Notes: generated by a model from the letters alone, not told the origin. A stretch of 64,000 bases of DNA from Crocodylus rhombifer (GCA_038503035.1 JAVSML010024583.1:1-64000), one strand, 5' to 3'. Counted from the stretch's first letter, positions 22,010-34,399 are shown. Program-made: numbers and translations.

Positions 22010-22582
22010 TGTAGGCATCTCAAGTAGGGCCAAGGAGGTGATCCTCCCCCTCCCCCTCTACACAACCCTGGTCAGGCCACAGCTGGAGTACTGCATCCAG
22101 GAGGGATGTGGACAACATGGAGAGGGTCCAGAGGAGGCCACCCGCATGACCCGGGGACAATAGGGCAGACCCTACAATGAGAGACTGCGGGACCTGAACC
22201 TGGTCAGCCTCCACAAGAGAAGGCTGGGGGGGAGGACCTGGTAACCGTCTATAAACTCAGTAGGGGGACCAGAAGGGTTTGGGAGAGACCTTGTTTCCCC
22301 TAGCATCCCCTGGCATAACAAGGAATAATGGCCACAAGTTGTTGGAGAGTAGGGTTAAACTAGACATCCGCAAGAACTACTTCACCGTCAGGGCGGCTAG
22401 GATCTGGAACCAACTTCCAAGGGAAGTGGTGCTGGCTCCTACCCTGGGGATCTTTAAGAGGAGGCTTGATGCCTACCTAGCTGGACTCATTTGAGCCCAG
22501 TTTTTCTCTTGCCCAGGCAGGGGGTCGGACTTGAAGATCTACAGGGTCCCTTCTGACCCGACTTCTAGGATTCTATGATATC
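22010..22582 (+). mobile_element. CR1 3'-end fragment
   Basis: The C-terminal RT ORF is recognisable from the KEVILPL...TLVRPQLEYCIQ block to FFTVRAARIWNQLPREVV-type sequence (22279-22494 ends LDAYLAGLI), followed by GATTCTATGATA. Compared with 42500-42545, about 20 bases are missing after GTACTGCATCCAG, with CAG at both ends of the gap, so a microhomology deletion has shifted the frame. Confidence 0.92.
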
Positions 22583-23378
22583 CAAGCTAACTTTAGTTTA
22601 ACTAGCTCAGCTAAGATAGCTAAGCTCAGCATTTGCATGGGTTTTAAAAGCCCATTTGAGACTCTGAGTATTTATGTATAGGTCCAGTGCATGCTGATCC
22701 CTTACTGCCTGTTCTTTACTGCATTTGTTGCCCAAGCTAGCTAAATTAAAGAAAACTCAAGCATACCCATCTGTGCTACAGTCACACTTCCAACGGCAAC
22801 ATTGTCATGAAAAATGGTGAAATATCTGCTTGTCTTCAAAGACACTTACTAGGTAGACCAGTCCAGAATTTTTTTTTCATAGACTTTTTTGACTACTTAA
22901 ATAGAAACCACTTATTTACCCCTGTATAGGTGCTTGCTGTTTTGTATAGTGTTTCTTTGGTGCAAACTCATCTGTGACCACATCAATAGATAATACTAAA
23001 CTGCCAAGACGGTAAACAGGAAGAGTGACAGAGGCTGTAGAGAATAAGGCAGATATTTATATCAATACATATAAATAATAAACCCTACAGCTAGGAAAGG
23101 GAGGTAACAAGGACAAATGAGTGAGCAGATACAACCCAGCAGCTGCACCCTTTGCAATAAAGCAAGTTTTTATCTTAACTCATTAATACAGTCCCAGTGT
23201 TACTTTTCCCACTCAGCAGGTACTCTTATTCCTGCAGGTAAGGTATGAACTTAGCATGAGAAGTCAGGAAAAGGAAATATCTACAAGGGTGTGCATCATA
23301 AAATGTCTCCACATATGAAAAACTTTGGCTATCATGGATTGATAGTATAATTCAGGACCTTAGACTGACAGTTGTAAA
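22583..23378. other. Non-coding stretch, no gene seen
   Basis: No exon or clear repeat. The first 200 bases are rich in AGCTAA-type words and may belong to an old transposon. Confidence 0.4.
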
Positions 23379-23915
23379 TTGTCATTGTTTGAGGATCACC
23401 TGTGCACACTTCTCACAGGACAATCACTCCCTCTCCGATCTCTCAGTTCTAATCCTCAAAGGGAACTTACAAAACACCTTCTGTGGACAAGCCTTCGAAC
23501 TTCACTTCATAAATCTACTGGATACAAAAAATCATGGACTCAATATAGACATTGGTTTTATGACATATTGCAACCTGCCTGACACCTGATTCAGCACGTA
23601 CCTGCCTGACAGCCTCTTTTCTATCTTGTACTCTATCACTGCACTACCTCCCGTCAGCCTTTTTTTCTCTGCTCTCTTCCCCCTGTCCTTCCCCCTCTGC
23701 TTCACATCTCTGCCTCATCTTTTGCCTTTCTAATTCTACACATTCACATTTTCACTGACACCCCGCCACACTTTTAGCTTCTTCCACTTCTTAGAGTCTC
23801 AGAACAGCAGAGACTCCCCATGCCGGAAGAAGGGTGACTGCACCCAAAAGCTTGCCAACTATTGAGCTGGACTAATAAAAGGTATCACATCTACTCGAAG
23901 TACCTTGTTTCCAAA
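23379..23915 (+). mobile_element. Penelope-like retroelement, C-terminal and 3' end fragment
   Basis: Frame 23389-23589 reads NHSLSDLSVLILKGN, then FELHFINLLDTKNHGLNID, then IGFMTYCN. This is the pattern after the GIY-YIG endonuclease at the C-terminus of Penelope-like elements, as I recall it (HSxSDLxVxVLKGNF, E-rich helix, GLNxxxGFM). Downstream a 3' untranslated part leads to GAAGAAGGGTGACTGCACCC, AAAAGCTTGCC and CTAATAAAAGG, a terminal block that recurs at 45000-45090 on the minus strand. The catalytic parts are not present. Confidence 0.65.
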
Positions 23916-25999
23916 GATAGACAAAGACAATTTTCCTCTCCACATCCATACTTGTTGATGATCCTCCTCCTGGATTAAGAAAGACATCATGAAAGACTTG
24001 TTCTTTATTGTATTTCTTTAGTAGTGCATAAGGTAACATTTTCAAATTGTGTCTATATGACTTACAAGCATATGTCTCATTTTCAGAAGCACTTAGTTCA
24101 CCTAGGAACCTAAGTTCCATTAACTTTCATGTCAACTTTCACTTTCAAAAATGTTACCTATCTCCCCTAAATATCCTGGGGGCTAAGAGCTTAGTAGAGT
24201 CAAAAAAGAAAGACTTTTCTATATGGGTAATGAGAATACCTACACCTACATCAGACAGGATTGTACAAAGGATATAAACTCTCATTTTTCTGGACCAACC
24301 ACGAACTGATAGGGGATAAGGAAAAAATTCCTCTGCACCCAGGTCATTCTATAATAGCCCACTACAGAGTCTTCCTATGAAGCATCTAGGGATAGCCACT
24401 GTAAGAAAGATTACTGTACTAAATAGACCATAGGTTTGACGTAATTTGGCTACTGATTTGCCTGGAAGTAGTTGAGTTCCAAATCACATGGAGCTCCACA
24501 GATTAAAACTCACACCTTCACTTGAACTCAGCACATACTAGCTAGCAACTTTTATTCTTGCTTGCTTGGCGCACAGACATTGATGGTGGAATAGTTTCTT
24601 CTTAACAGCTTCAATCCACAATTCATGTGGTACCTTGAAAGGCAAAGGGTTCCATCGTTAACAGTTTTAAGCAGGCAGCTTCTACTCCTGGCTTCTGACA
24701 CTAATCACACAAGCTGGAATGGTTCAAAACTTAGCCCCCCCTTGCAAGGAGCCTGATTTTATTTGCAAAAGAAACTGAACTGAAATGCAGAAATCAAACT
24801 CAATTCTTCCCAAGCTTGGCTGCTCACTCATCCTGGTGGGAAACTAGTCCATGTTAATGGTACCAACCAATACTTTAAAAAGCCTGACCCTATACTACCC
24901 ATCAAGTGCCTAAATGGACTTGCGTACCTAACTGTGATCCTATTCCACCTTAATCAAGTTCCAAAAAACAAGGGTGACATGCCTACTTTTGTAACACACT
25001 GGCATGCATCTACAAATGCAATTAATGCGCCTGAGTTTTCTTCACAGAAAATTCTTCAGGCTTCCTCCCTCAAGACTACAGAAAATTCAGGGTTATTAAA
25101 GCGCTCTGGGAGGTATGTCTACACTTCTATATGTGTGCCCCCTTCACAAGCAAACCGAGCCTGACAGGAGTTGCCTAGTCCAGGGCTGTTCCTGCCCTAC
25201 TCTGCCCCCTTGCAGCAGCCAGAGGGAGCTCCAGGGACTGGTAGGGGGCACGAGGGCTGGTCCCAATCCCCACGTGGCCAGGAGAGCCTTCCCCACTCAG
25301 CGGGGATGCTACGGGTGGGTCCAGATCCCATGTGGCTGACAGGCAGCGGCCCTGCCACGTGTGGGTCAGGTGCTGACCCAGTCTCCACGTGGCTGGGATG
25401 CAACAGCCAGAGAGTCTGTAATCTCATCCACGACTAATATAAGCATTTTTCACCTGTTGTTTCCCAGGAAGGCATTTGATAATTTAGGCAGGGGGGAAAA
25501 AAAATCAAAGAAATCTTTCTCTTTTACTGTGGCCACCCCGGTTGTCACTGTAAAGGCAGTGTTACAATAACTGTATGGGTAGGGTTTTCTGGGACAAGCC
25601 ACAGCTGCCACTGAGTATCCAACATGCCAGTAGGGAAGTGCAGCCTGCTACAGGAATGAAGGAAAATAAGTGCTTATGAAGAGGGGAGCCCATAAAAGCC
25701 ACCTGCCTCAAAGACCTCCCACATGCTGCGTGTAGCATGCAAACCCAGCATAAAAAAAACAGAGGCATATAATTAGATGATGGAGGGCTGTCATGGCAGG
25801 TTGCAAGTGTATCATCACAAAAGCTGATGCACATAGACATAAGTGAATTTTTTTAATCAACAGTATTATCCAAGTTATTGGTAAGTCACTTAGATTACAC
25901 CATGTGAAATCAGACAGTTCAGCTTCTCCCATACAAGCTTCCAAGAGAATGAGAGAAAAAAAATGTTGAGATTCAGATACATAATAGACAGAAGTTTAC
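23916..25999. other. Non-coding stretch, no gene seen
   Basis: Mostly AT-rich. A GC-rich block at 25150-25440 carries short direct repeats (CCACGTGGC-type words at 25270, 25330, 25355 and 25390) and is probably part of an unidentified non-autonomous transposon. Confidence 0.4.
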
Positions 26000-26065
26000 C
26001 ATGGTGGGACGATGATCTGTAAGGTCCCTTCCAGCTCCTAACAACTATAAAACTATGAATCTATG
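26000..26065 (+). mobile_element. CR1 3' tail scrap
   Basis: ATGATCTGTAAGGTCCC, CTTCCAGCTCCTAAC and AACTATGAATCTATGAAA are the last bases of a plus-strand CR1. Only about 65 bases remain. Confidence 0.75.
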
Positions 26066-27304
26066 AAAACTGTTAGCATCTCATCCTTAAGCTTCCTTCT
26101 CTGGTTCTAAAACTCCTTTGAAGACAGTTGGTGACCTGCTTAAAATCAAGCTGATCCCGGTGTGTTTCTTTGTGGTACCACAAAGAACTTTCTGGTGTGA
26201 CAGAACAGCAAATAGGCTAGGCCCCAAGCCCTTGCAAGAGCAATATTGAAACTCTTAACTACTATAAATATTTTTATACGAGTTCCTGTACATAGTAGAG
26301 TTTTTCCACACCACATGCTTCATCGAGGTACATTACACACACTTGCCTCCTGCATCCAAAATAAATGGCCCATCATCTGAAGATGTTCCCAGGACAAACC
26401 ATTCTTGTTCATCCCCTGGTATCCTTGACTTTGGGTGAGTTGCCACCATCAGGCAAGGGCAGGCCAAGCAAGCCCATTAAGTATGATGTGACTGTACTCA
26501 AGCCTTTGGTGATGCCCCAAACACAGCAAGCTGCTCATTGCTATAGCTGAGGCCTTGCAGTGAAATAAAGACTCAGATATAGAAGATCAGGTACTTTATC
26601 TGGCAATGTTCGGCACGAAGCAGGTTAAGCAGTTCAAGGGAAGACATGTCTGTGCTTCTGCCCTGACAATTTGCTGATGGTGCTGTCTTACTGTCTCAGA
26701 AAGCTTGCCAAAATGAGTTTTTATATTACTGTATGCAAAAAGGGAAACAGTTTATGAGCCCTGAGAAGGTAGTTTTATGCTGCACTAACCTACCACAATA
26801 CTCGGATTCCTGTTCCAATCTGCACCAGGGTTGAATAGAAAAGTTTTCTCCCTCAAGAAAAGTTGTCAAGATCTTGAACAATGTCCCTATTCTGAATTGA
26901 AAGTCAAAATCTTAGAAATTTCATAAACTAACAATTTGAAAAAAAAAGATTTGGTCATTAAAAATATCTTTTTTGACATTTTAAAATGATTCATGTCATT
27001 CTATTTTCATATTCACTTAGTTGTTTCATATCATGCCATGTCATTGACCATAGCAATTTAAATATTTTTATTGCAATTAATGTTAATTTCTCCACAAAAT
27101 TCATTTACAAACTGGATGGTCTCATATTGAAAAGGATGATACATGATTTTGCAACAATTCCTTACATAGTTTTTTCCCAATTTTTTTTCAAACTGAGAAA
27201 GAAATCAAAACTACCCCTTCCCATAAATAGTCTGAGTATCACCCACCTTGCATTTTCAATCCCTGACCAGTTCCACTCTACTCCATTATCTCCTACCCCT
27301 CTCC
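26066..27304. other. Non-coding stretch, no gene seen
   Basis: AT-rich, no exon, RNA gene or recognisable repeat. Confidence 0.45.
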
Positions 27305-27309
27305 TGCTC

Positions 27310-27575
27310 AACATTCTGGCCGCACAGTCTGGATGAGTGATGCAGGGTCAGTCCATGGGCCAGATCCCCCATGGGTTGGTGCACAAAGCCGCACTATCCA
27401 CCTGCTAGGCTCTCTGTGGTCCCAAAATTTGACAGCATAAGCATGGCAATTAAAGCTGACACCGCTTCCCTGCCAACAAATGCTTGGACCTTTGGGGAGC
27501 CAGCAAGCCGAATGAAACAGCACCATAGGCAACATCTGGCCTATGGTCTGAGGACTGAGCACCCCTGCTATAGGG
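27310..27575. mobile_element. hAT-like transposon fragment (one end)
   Basis: The right end GGCCTATGGTCTGAGGACTG then AGCACCCCTGCTA is, reversed, TAGCAGGGGTGCTCAGTCC, a hAT-type terminus close to that at 20769. No partner end is recognisable, so the copy is truncated on the left. Confidence 0.5.
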
Positions 27576-27813
27576 GAAGAACCAGGGGTATACCAGATAA
27601 AGAGAAATGTGGTCATAGCATGATGTTCTCTGTAACCCCCAGCAGGTACAACTATTTCATGAAGAATACAGCAGGTGGCCATAAATTAGAAGACCTCTGA
27701 GATTATTGTGACCTGGGCTGGCTTCTTCCCTCAAGACTACAGAATCAAAGAAGTAAAAAGATGGTATGCAATCATCCTTGCCCCACATCTCTGGTCGTGC
27801 ACCAAGAATATAG

Positions 27814-29716
27814 CTTTCATAGACGTTAGGGCTGGAAGGGACCTCAGAAGATTACTGAGTCCAGCCCCTTGCCCCAGGGGCAGGAAGTCAGCAGGAGTCA
27901 TAGGATCCCAGCAAGATAAACATCCAAATTTCTCAAAGTAGGTGCTTGAACCACCTCCAGCGCCAGTCTATCCCAGCCCTTGGGGGCTCAGACGGTAAAG
28001 AAATTCTTCCTTATGTCCAGCCTAAAACGGTCATGGAGGAGTTTGTGACCATTTGACTTTGTCATCCCTTTGGGCACTCTAGTGAAAAAGACGTTCCCCC
28101 AGATCCTGATGAACAACCCTTATGAACTTGTAGGCAGCCACCAGATCACCCCTGAGCCTGCTCTTTTCCAGGCTGAAGAGTCCCATAGCTCTCACATCAT
28201 AAGGTCTGTCTTCCTGACTTCTGATCATGTGCATGGCTCTCCTCTGGACTCTCTCAAGCTTCTTCCTTTTCCTTTTTGAATTGTGGAGCCCAAAACTGGA
28301 CGCAGTACTCCAGCTGCAGCCTCACCAAGGCCGAGTTCAAGGGGAGAATGACATCTTGGGATTTGCTTGAGAAGCATCTATGGATGCAAGCCAGTGTTTT
28401 GCTCACTTTACTAGCCACACCATCACACTGATGGCTCATGTTCATCTTGTGGTCAGTCATGACCCCCAAGTCCCTTTCATCCATAGTGCTGACAAGAGGG
28501 GAGTTCCCCAACTTGTGGGTATGGTGCCGGTTGTTCCTCCCGAGGTGCATCACCTTGCACTTGTCTGTGTTGAAACCCATCCTATTCTCATCCGCCCACC
28601 CTTGTAACCTGCCTAGGTCTGACTGTAGCCTCTTGCATCCTTCCAGTGTGCCCACGTCCCCCCACATCTTAGTGTCATCAGCAAATTTGAACAGGGTTCT
28701 TTTTACCCCCTCATCCAAATCACTGATGAAGATGTTGAACAGTGCGGGCCCGAGGACCGAGCCCTGCGGGACCCCACTGCCCACGTCCTTCCAGGTTGAG
28801 AAGGACCCATCTACTACCACCCTCTGGGTGCGGCCCTCCAGCCAGTTGGCGACCCATTTGACTGTGTGGGTGTCTACGCCACAGCCCCCCAGTTTCTTAA
28901 TGAGAATGGGGTGAGAGACAGTGTCAAAAGCCTTCCGGAAGTCCAGGAAGACTATGTCCACTGCTACCCCTGCATCTAATGATCTGGTGATCTGATCGTA
29001 AAAGGCCACCAGGTTGGTCTGACAGGACCTGCCACTGATGAACCCGTGCTGGTTGCCCCTAAGCATGCAGTCCCCTGCTAGCCCCTCCTGGATGTGTGCC
29101 AGCATAATTTTCTCAAACAGCTTGCCTAGGATCGAGGTAAGACTAACTGGCCTATAGTTTCCCGGGTCATCCCTCCTCCCTTTTTTGAAGATGGGAACCA
29201 CTTTGGCCCTCTTCCAGTCCTCTGGTACCTCTCCAGAGCACCACGAGTGCTCATAAAGCCGTGCCAGGGGACTTGCAGTGACCTCGGCCAGTTCCTTTAC
29301 AACTCTAGGGTGGAGATCATCCAGGCCGGCTGACTTGAAAACGTCCAGCCCCTCCAGAATCTCCCTAACTAAATCCTCACTAACCCTTGGCCTAGGTGTG
29401 CCTCCCCCGGGGCCCGAGGGGGGCCCAGCAGGGAGGTGGCTGTCCTGGTCCCTACTTAGGAAGACGGAGGCAAAGATATCGTTAAACATGTTAGCTTTGT
29501 CGTCTGGTGTGACGACCAAGTTTCCCAACGCGTCCTGCAAGGGTCCCACATTACCCGGGACCTTCTTTTTACCCCCTACGTATTTAAAAAAGGACTTCTT
29601 ATTGTCCTTAATCTGGGAAGCTAGTCCCAGTTCCATCTCTGCCTTGGCCTTCCTAACTACCCCCCTACATCCCCAAGCAACTGCAGAATAGTCCTCGTTG
29701 GTGATGACCCCTTCAT
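27814..29716 (-). mobile_element. CR1 copy A, 5'-truncated, nearly intact RT
   Basis: Begins at the 3' tail (TTTCATAGACG near 27814) and runs through a complete RT domain to the linker after the endonuclease (ITNEDYSAVAWGCRG). It stops near 29716, where a different CR1 (copy B) starts. The frame is open for most of the length. Its left flank is not CR1. Confidence 0.93.
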
Positions 29717-29756
29717 CTGCCGAGCCTACAAGCATGCTGCAGGTTTTTCTTCCCAA
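28254..29756 (-). pseudogene. CR1 copy A reverse transcriptase ORF, 500 codons open
   Basis: The longest open frame in the window. RT blocks in order: [72 protein letters not shown], then the active site [13 protein letters not shown] with FADD intact, and the thumb region to ALVRLQLEYCVQFW. The first dozen residues come from the neighbouring CR1 copy B. A frameshift near 28254 separates the last part of the ORF (28070-28240). Because the endonuclease and ORF1 are absent, the copy could not move by itself. RT of this type copies LINE RNA onto nicked chromosomal DNA. Confidence 0.88.
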
Positions 29757-30791
29757 GGTGGAGAACCTTGCATTTTTCCATGTTAAACACCATCAGGTTC
29801 TGTTCCGCCCATTTCCTGAGCCTGTCAAGGTCAGCCTGGAACGCCCTCCTGTCCTTAGGTGTGGACGCTTTACCCCAAAGTTTGGTGTTGTCGGCAAACT
29901 TGGCCAGTCCGCTTCTGACACCAATGTCCACATCATTAATGAAGATATTGAATAGTGTTGGCCCAAGTACAGAGCCTTGAGGGACCCCACTGATCACAGC
30001 ACACCGCAATGATTGACGTCCATCAACCACCACCCTCTGGGTCTCACCACAGAGCCCATTCCTCAGCCAGCAGGTTGTGGTGAAGCCAAGGCCACAGTTG
30101 GCCAGTTTTGCTAAGAGGTGATCATGGGATACCAGATGGAAGGCTTTTTTAAAGTCAAGATATATGACATCAATCTCTTCTCCCTTGTCCAGGTGATATG
30201 TCACCTGGTCGTAAAAGGAAATAAGATTGGTCAAGCAAGACCTACCCACAACAAACCTGTGCTGGCTATCCCTTAGGATGCTGCCATCGGCTAGTCTGTT
30301 AAGAATGGTCTCTTTGATAATCTTTTCCAAGACCTTCCCTAGGATAGAAGTCAGGCTGATGGGCCTGTAGTTTCCGGGATCCACTTTCCTCCCTTTCTTC
30401 CAATCATTGGCCACTTCACCAGAGCACCAGGAGCTCTCGAAGATCTGCGCCAGGGGCTGACCTATGATGCTGGCCAGCTCCTTGAGTAGTCTGGGGTGTA
30501 AACTGTCAGGGCTGGTTGACTTGAAGGTGTCCAGCCTCTCAAGCTGTTCCTTCACAAGGTTGATGCAGAGTAAAGAATGTCCCTCACCCAGGCATTCCCA
30601 TCCTGTAATGGGCAACGGTGTCCCTTGGGACTGGTGAAAGACTGATGCCAAGTACCCATTTAGTAAGTTGGCTTTTTCCTGGGCATCACTTGTCAGTTGC
30701 CCCATCTGGTTTAGCAGGGGTCCAATGTTACCCTTGCTTTTCCTTCGGCTCCCCACATATCTAAAAAAGGACTTTTTATTCTCCTTAATAC
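29717..30791 (-). mobile_element. CR1 copy B, RT part (left of solo LTR)
   Basis: The minus strand carries 347 open codons (29713-30756): NIGPLLNQMGQLTSDAQEKA, the fingers and palm blocks ([44 protein letters not shown]), and the active site reading LAKFADNTKLWG, that is FADN with the second Asp lost. It ends at the junction with copy A shortly after the HLGKKNLQHACRLG residues, so the thumb and 3' end are missing. An open subfamily difference from copy A (KSTSPDSLHPRLLKELA against KSAGLDDLHPRVVKELA) shows they are distinct lineages. Confidence 0.9.
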
Positions 30792-31854
30792 TGTCCTGGG
30801 GGATGAACCAAGCCCCAGTGTCACGGTTGGCGGCCAGGTGGTGGCGGATTGGAACGCGAACAGGTGGGATTTGCGGCGGCGGAGTCTGAGTGGCACGGAA
30901 GCGTATGGTTTCAATAACAAGTTGGATTTATTGAACTTACGCTTTAGGCGTAGGCAAAGCTGCTTCTTCAGTTACAGTAAAACACAAGTACAACAGAGGG
31001 GTCTGTTGGCCCACGGGGTTCTGGAGTGAGCCCTTGCGTTCTATCCCATGAGGGATGGGGTGGCTGCCCACTCCTTAAGTCCCAGGGCTGGTCAACAGCT
31101 CATGTAAGGAACGACAAACAAACAGAACTGTAACGCGTTGAAACGAAGAACGGAGTCGTGACGCCAGTCCAACAGGACAAATGGATGGTCGGAGATGGCA
31201 GCCGAGGTCGGAAGCTAGGTAAGTGGAAGACGAAGCCGGAGTCGAAGCAGTGAGGATGATCCAAGATCAAAGTCGAAGTCGAAGCCAAAATAGTTCAGTA
31301 ACCCAAAGAACCGATATGAGGAAAACGAAGCGAGGAGGTAAGTCGCTGTATGAAGTATGAAGAGAACCAGGGGATCGAATCCCAAACTCTCCTTCTGCCT
31401 CACAGTCCCTGCCTTAGGCAGCCTCTGCTTGCAGACAGAGCACGGTCTCTCCTAACTCTCACACCAACCACTACACCCCTAACTCCAAACCAAAAACCCA
31501 CACACTCCGAACGCCCACACAACCCACCCACTCCAAACAACCCACCCCCCAGGTGAGGGCTCACAGGTCTTTTAAAGCTACCCCTTGGCCAATCAGGGCA
31601 CTTAGTTGTAAGAAGGTTCCAGAGTGATTACCTCACGCAGTTACTAACCAGGCATGCCTCAGAACAAGCCTGGTGAAGTAACTGAGCTTGCACAGGGCTG
31701 GAAAGTAGGTCGTTGCTGATTGACAACTCCTGAGGTCGCCCAGGGGACACGTGCTGGGCACACTGTGGAAATTTCCATTCAGGAGCTCTTCTGCACATGC
31801 CAGCTTCAACTCTCTCTGCATTGGCAGCATAAACTTTAAGATTTTGATCTCACA
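30792..31854 (-). mobile_element. Solo LTR, family L, copy 2 (minus strand), with target duplication
   Basis: A 1,063-bp insertion inside CR1 copy B. On its own strand it begins TGTGAG and ends GGACA. The flanking five bases are AATAC (30787-30791) and GATAC (31855-31859), a 5-bp target duplication with one change, and the CR1 codons for LATSI and KENKKSFFRYV join exactly when it is removed. It shares with copy 1 the TTTCCACAG block, the GATTGGCCAAGGGG promoter block and the CCAACAGACCCCTCTG block. A region rich in TTCGACTTCGAC words lies near 31230-31290. The internal genes were lost, probably by LTR-LTR recombination. Confidence 0.85.
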
Positions 31855-33040
31855 GATACTTGTAGCTAGTTGGAGTTCAGTCAAAGCCTTGGCTTTCCTG
31901 GTTCACTCCCTGAAGGTCTGGACCAGTGCAGAATAGTCCTCTTTGGAGGTGGATCCAGTCCTCCATCCTTTGTAGGTCTTTCTTTTTAGACGCAGGAGGT
32001 ATGCTAGTTCCCTGCAGAGCCAAGCGGGTTGCTGTGCCCTCTTGCTGCCTTTCCTCTGAGACAGGATAGACTTTACTTGTGCATCCAGGATCGCTCCCTT
32101 GAGGAGCAACCACTCATCCAGAACTCCCCTCCCCTTTGGGTCGTGGTCCTTTAGGGCCTGACTGACAAGCCTCCTGAGCTTGTCAGTCAGCTTTCCGGAA
32201 GTCGAGGACTTCTGTATTGCTGACTGACTTGCCAGCTTTACGGTAGATGGTGAAGGTGATCAGCTCATGGTCACTGTCACCCAGCTTCCCTTCAATTGTT
32301 AGGTCACTGATTAGGTTGTCCCCCATTGCCAGGTCAAGCAACACTTTACCTCGCATCAGCCTGTAGGCTTCTTGCATCAGATAGAGCTCATCCACTCATG
32401 AGTGAAAGCTTTGCGACTGTTTGAATTTGGCCGAGCGCTCTTCCCGCGAGATGTCTGGTAGTTGAAGTCTTCCATGACAACCATGCACTGGGAGCGTGCA
32501 GCTTCAGTCAGTTCCCTGGCAAACTCCTGGTCAAGCTCTTGACTTTGGGTGGGAGGTCTGTAATAGACTCCCACCATTGTGTCCCCTGTGCTGTGTTCCC
32601 CATAGATTTTAACCCAGAGGGTTAACCCAGTCATCCACCCTGGGTGCCAATGTCAGCTTGCAGGAATGTGTAGCTTTTCTTGACACAGAGACCTACCCCC
32701 ACCCCCTGCCCCTTTTGTCCACTTGATCTCTCCTGTACAGGATATAGCCATCTCTACCTGTGGCCCAGTCATGGGTGGAGTCCCACCAGGTCTCTGTTAT
32801 CCCTGTGACATTGTAATTATTTGTGTTAAGCACAAGGACAAGTTCCTCCTGTTTATTCCCCAAGCTCCTAGCATTTGTGTACAGGCATGCAAGTGTCCCC
32901 ATGGCGGCCTTTGCCTTGCCTACAGATCATTTCAGGGCTGAGGCAGGGGTGGGCTCCCTTAAGTGCCCTGGCCTCCTGGCTTTGCAAGGGTTGCTTAGCA
33001 GGCCAGCAGTGGCAGTAGTCCCAGCAGTGGCTCCTCAATA
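31855..33040 (-). mobile_element. CR1 copy B, endonuclease part (right of solo LTR)
   Basis: Right to left the minus strand gives the endonuclease start (LYTNARSLGNKQEELVLVL, then TETWWDSTHDWA near 32830), the central block VGVYYRPPTQSQELDQEF (32377-32634) followed by MEDFNY where GDFNY is expected, then KLGDSDHELITFTI (32183-32395) and the linker to RT (31877-32113). At least three frameshifts separate these. The 5' border near 33040 is approximate and ORF1 is absent or not recognised. Confidence 0.88.
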
Positions 33041-34399
33041 CATTTGGCCTATAGAGATTTCACTGAAACAAACCTAACAGAGACCCCACTGGCTAAGCCA
33101 CTTGTATCTAATTTAGCAGCTGCTGTAGACCGGAACGAAATTGCTTTGAGCCTTGACTCTGCAAGAAGAATTGCACGTACCTATGTCAGCTCCAGTTCTG
33201 GTCCACAGAACAAGTCCAGCTATTGGATGGGAGACTGGGGATATATCTAAGCCGCAGTCACGGTAGTGACAGCAGAGCAGTGTGGCTTCAATCTAGCTAG
33301 ATTGAATACTGGTAGCAGCCCAGCCCACCAGAATGCAACATGGTGCAGGCTTATTTGCCTGGCCTCTTGGGTGGATTTTGCAGCCCACATATGGCAAGAC
33401 CAGTATCTTAGTTAGCTAGTTTAAAGTTATTTCAGCTTTGCCTTGACTGCACTGCTGTAACAGCAATCTAGACATGATTCCATCCCCCTACCCAATAACT
33501 AGACTTGTTCTATGGACCATAACTGGATTGACCAACCCTCTATTAGTTTTTTAAATCCACTGTAGAATTTGGTCCCTGGTTGTCAAACAAAACAGTTACT
33601 TAATCACAAACAAAACAATTGATTAACTTAATGCAATCTGGAGTGTCATCATGAAGTTGAATGCATGGTCTTGCTTGAACAAAAGCTGATATTCTTCTAT
33701 AAAAACATGCCTTTTCTTGTTTTTACTGGTAGTAGATCTGACAGTTCTTATCTCTCTACAGATATTTTATGCTTCTTAATTCTAACATACGGTGACACTT
33801 CACTTCCCAATATCCAATTGACACTCTTTTGATGTATCTTTTGGGCTGCTGCCTAAGTACATTTGCAAATAGTTTAGTGCTCAATTTAAGGCTGAATATA
33901 GTCCCAGAATTCCTTTGGCAATCAATTATTTATTACTTACAAATGTTAAGATCAAAAAGAAAAGAAATAGATCTATATTTCATTCTGACAGAAGATCTAT
34001 GGGGATTATAAAAACAGAAACTTTAATGCTAAATTTGTGTAAAATGGGTAAAAACGGGGATACCCTAGTCAGTTTTATTTCCTTTTAGAAAGAGGAAATG
34101 GCTTGGATTAAAGAGTTATTCTTCTCGTTCTTGTCCAGTGGTTAGAAAGGAACATTTAATTGTACCCTTATTTCTCAGTGCTTTCAAAGAGCAACCAGGA
34201 GCCAATACTGCTCTGATAGGGCTATGGAATACCAGCAAAATCAGCCTCTTTTTCACCTGCGTGGACGCATTGCTCTCAGTGTGACACACATAGCTGTAAA
34301 TTTGCAGATAGATTTATTTCCTTTGATGAAATGTTTGTTTCAGTTGCTTGGTCATGTTGGAGGTATGACTTTTTTGTTAAGTTTACAAAAGTTCCTTTA
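33041..34399. other. Non-coding stretch, no gene seen
   Basis: Nothing coding recognised. The part from 33270 to 33480 is rich in TCTAGCTAGATT and TAGTTAGCTAGTTTAAAG words and may be an old DNA transposon. Confidence 0.4.

Noticed and set aside
29278..29691. 137-codon plus-strand frame, and similar plus-strand frames at 9974-10414 and 28438-28914
   Set aside because: They are the reverse strand of CR1 RT or of the LTR, recurring wherever those elements do.
33221..33236. 5S rRNA-like TTGGATGGGAGAC word, hinting at a 5S-derived SINE
   Set aside because: The surrounding bases do not match the rest of 5S RNA, and no SINE body follows.
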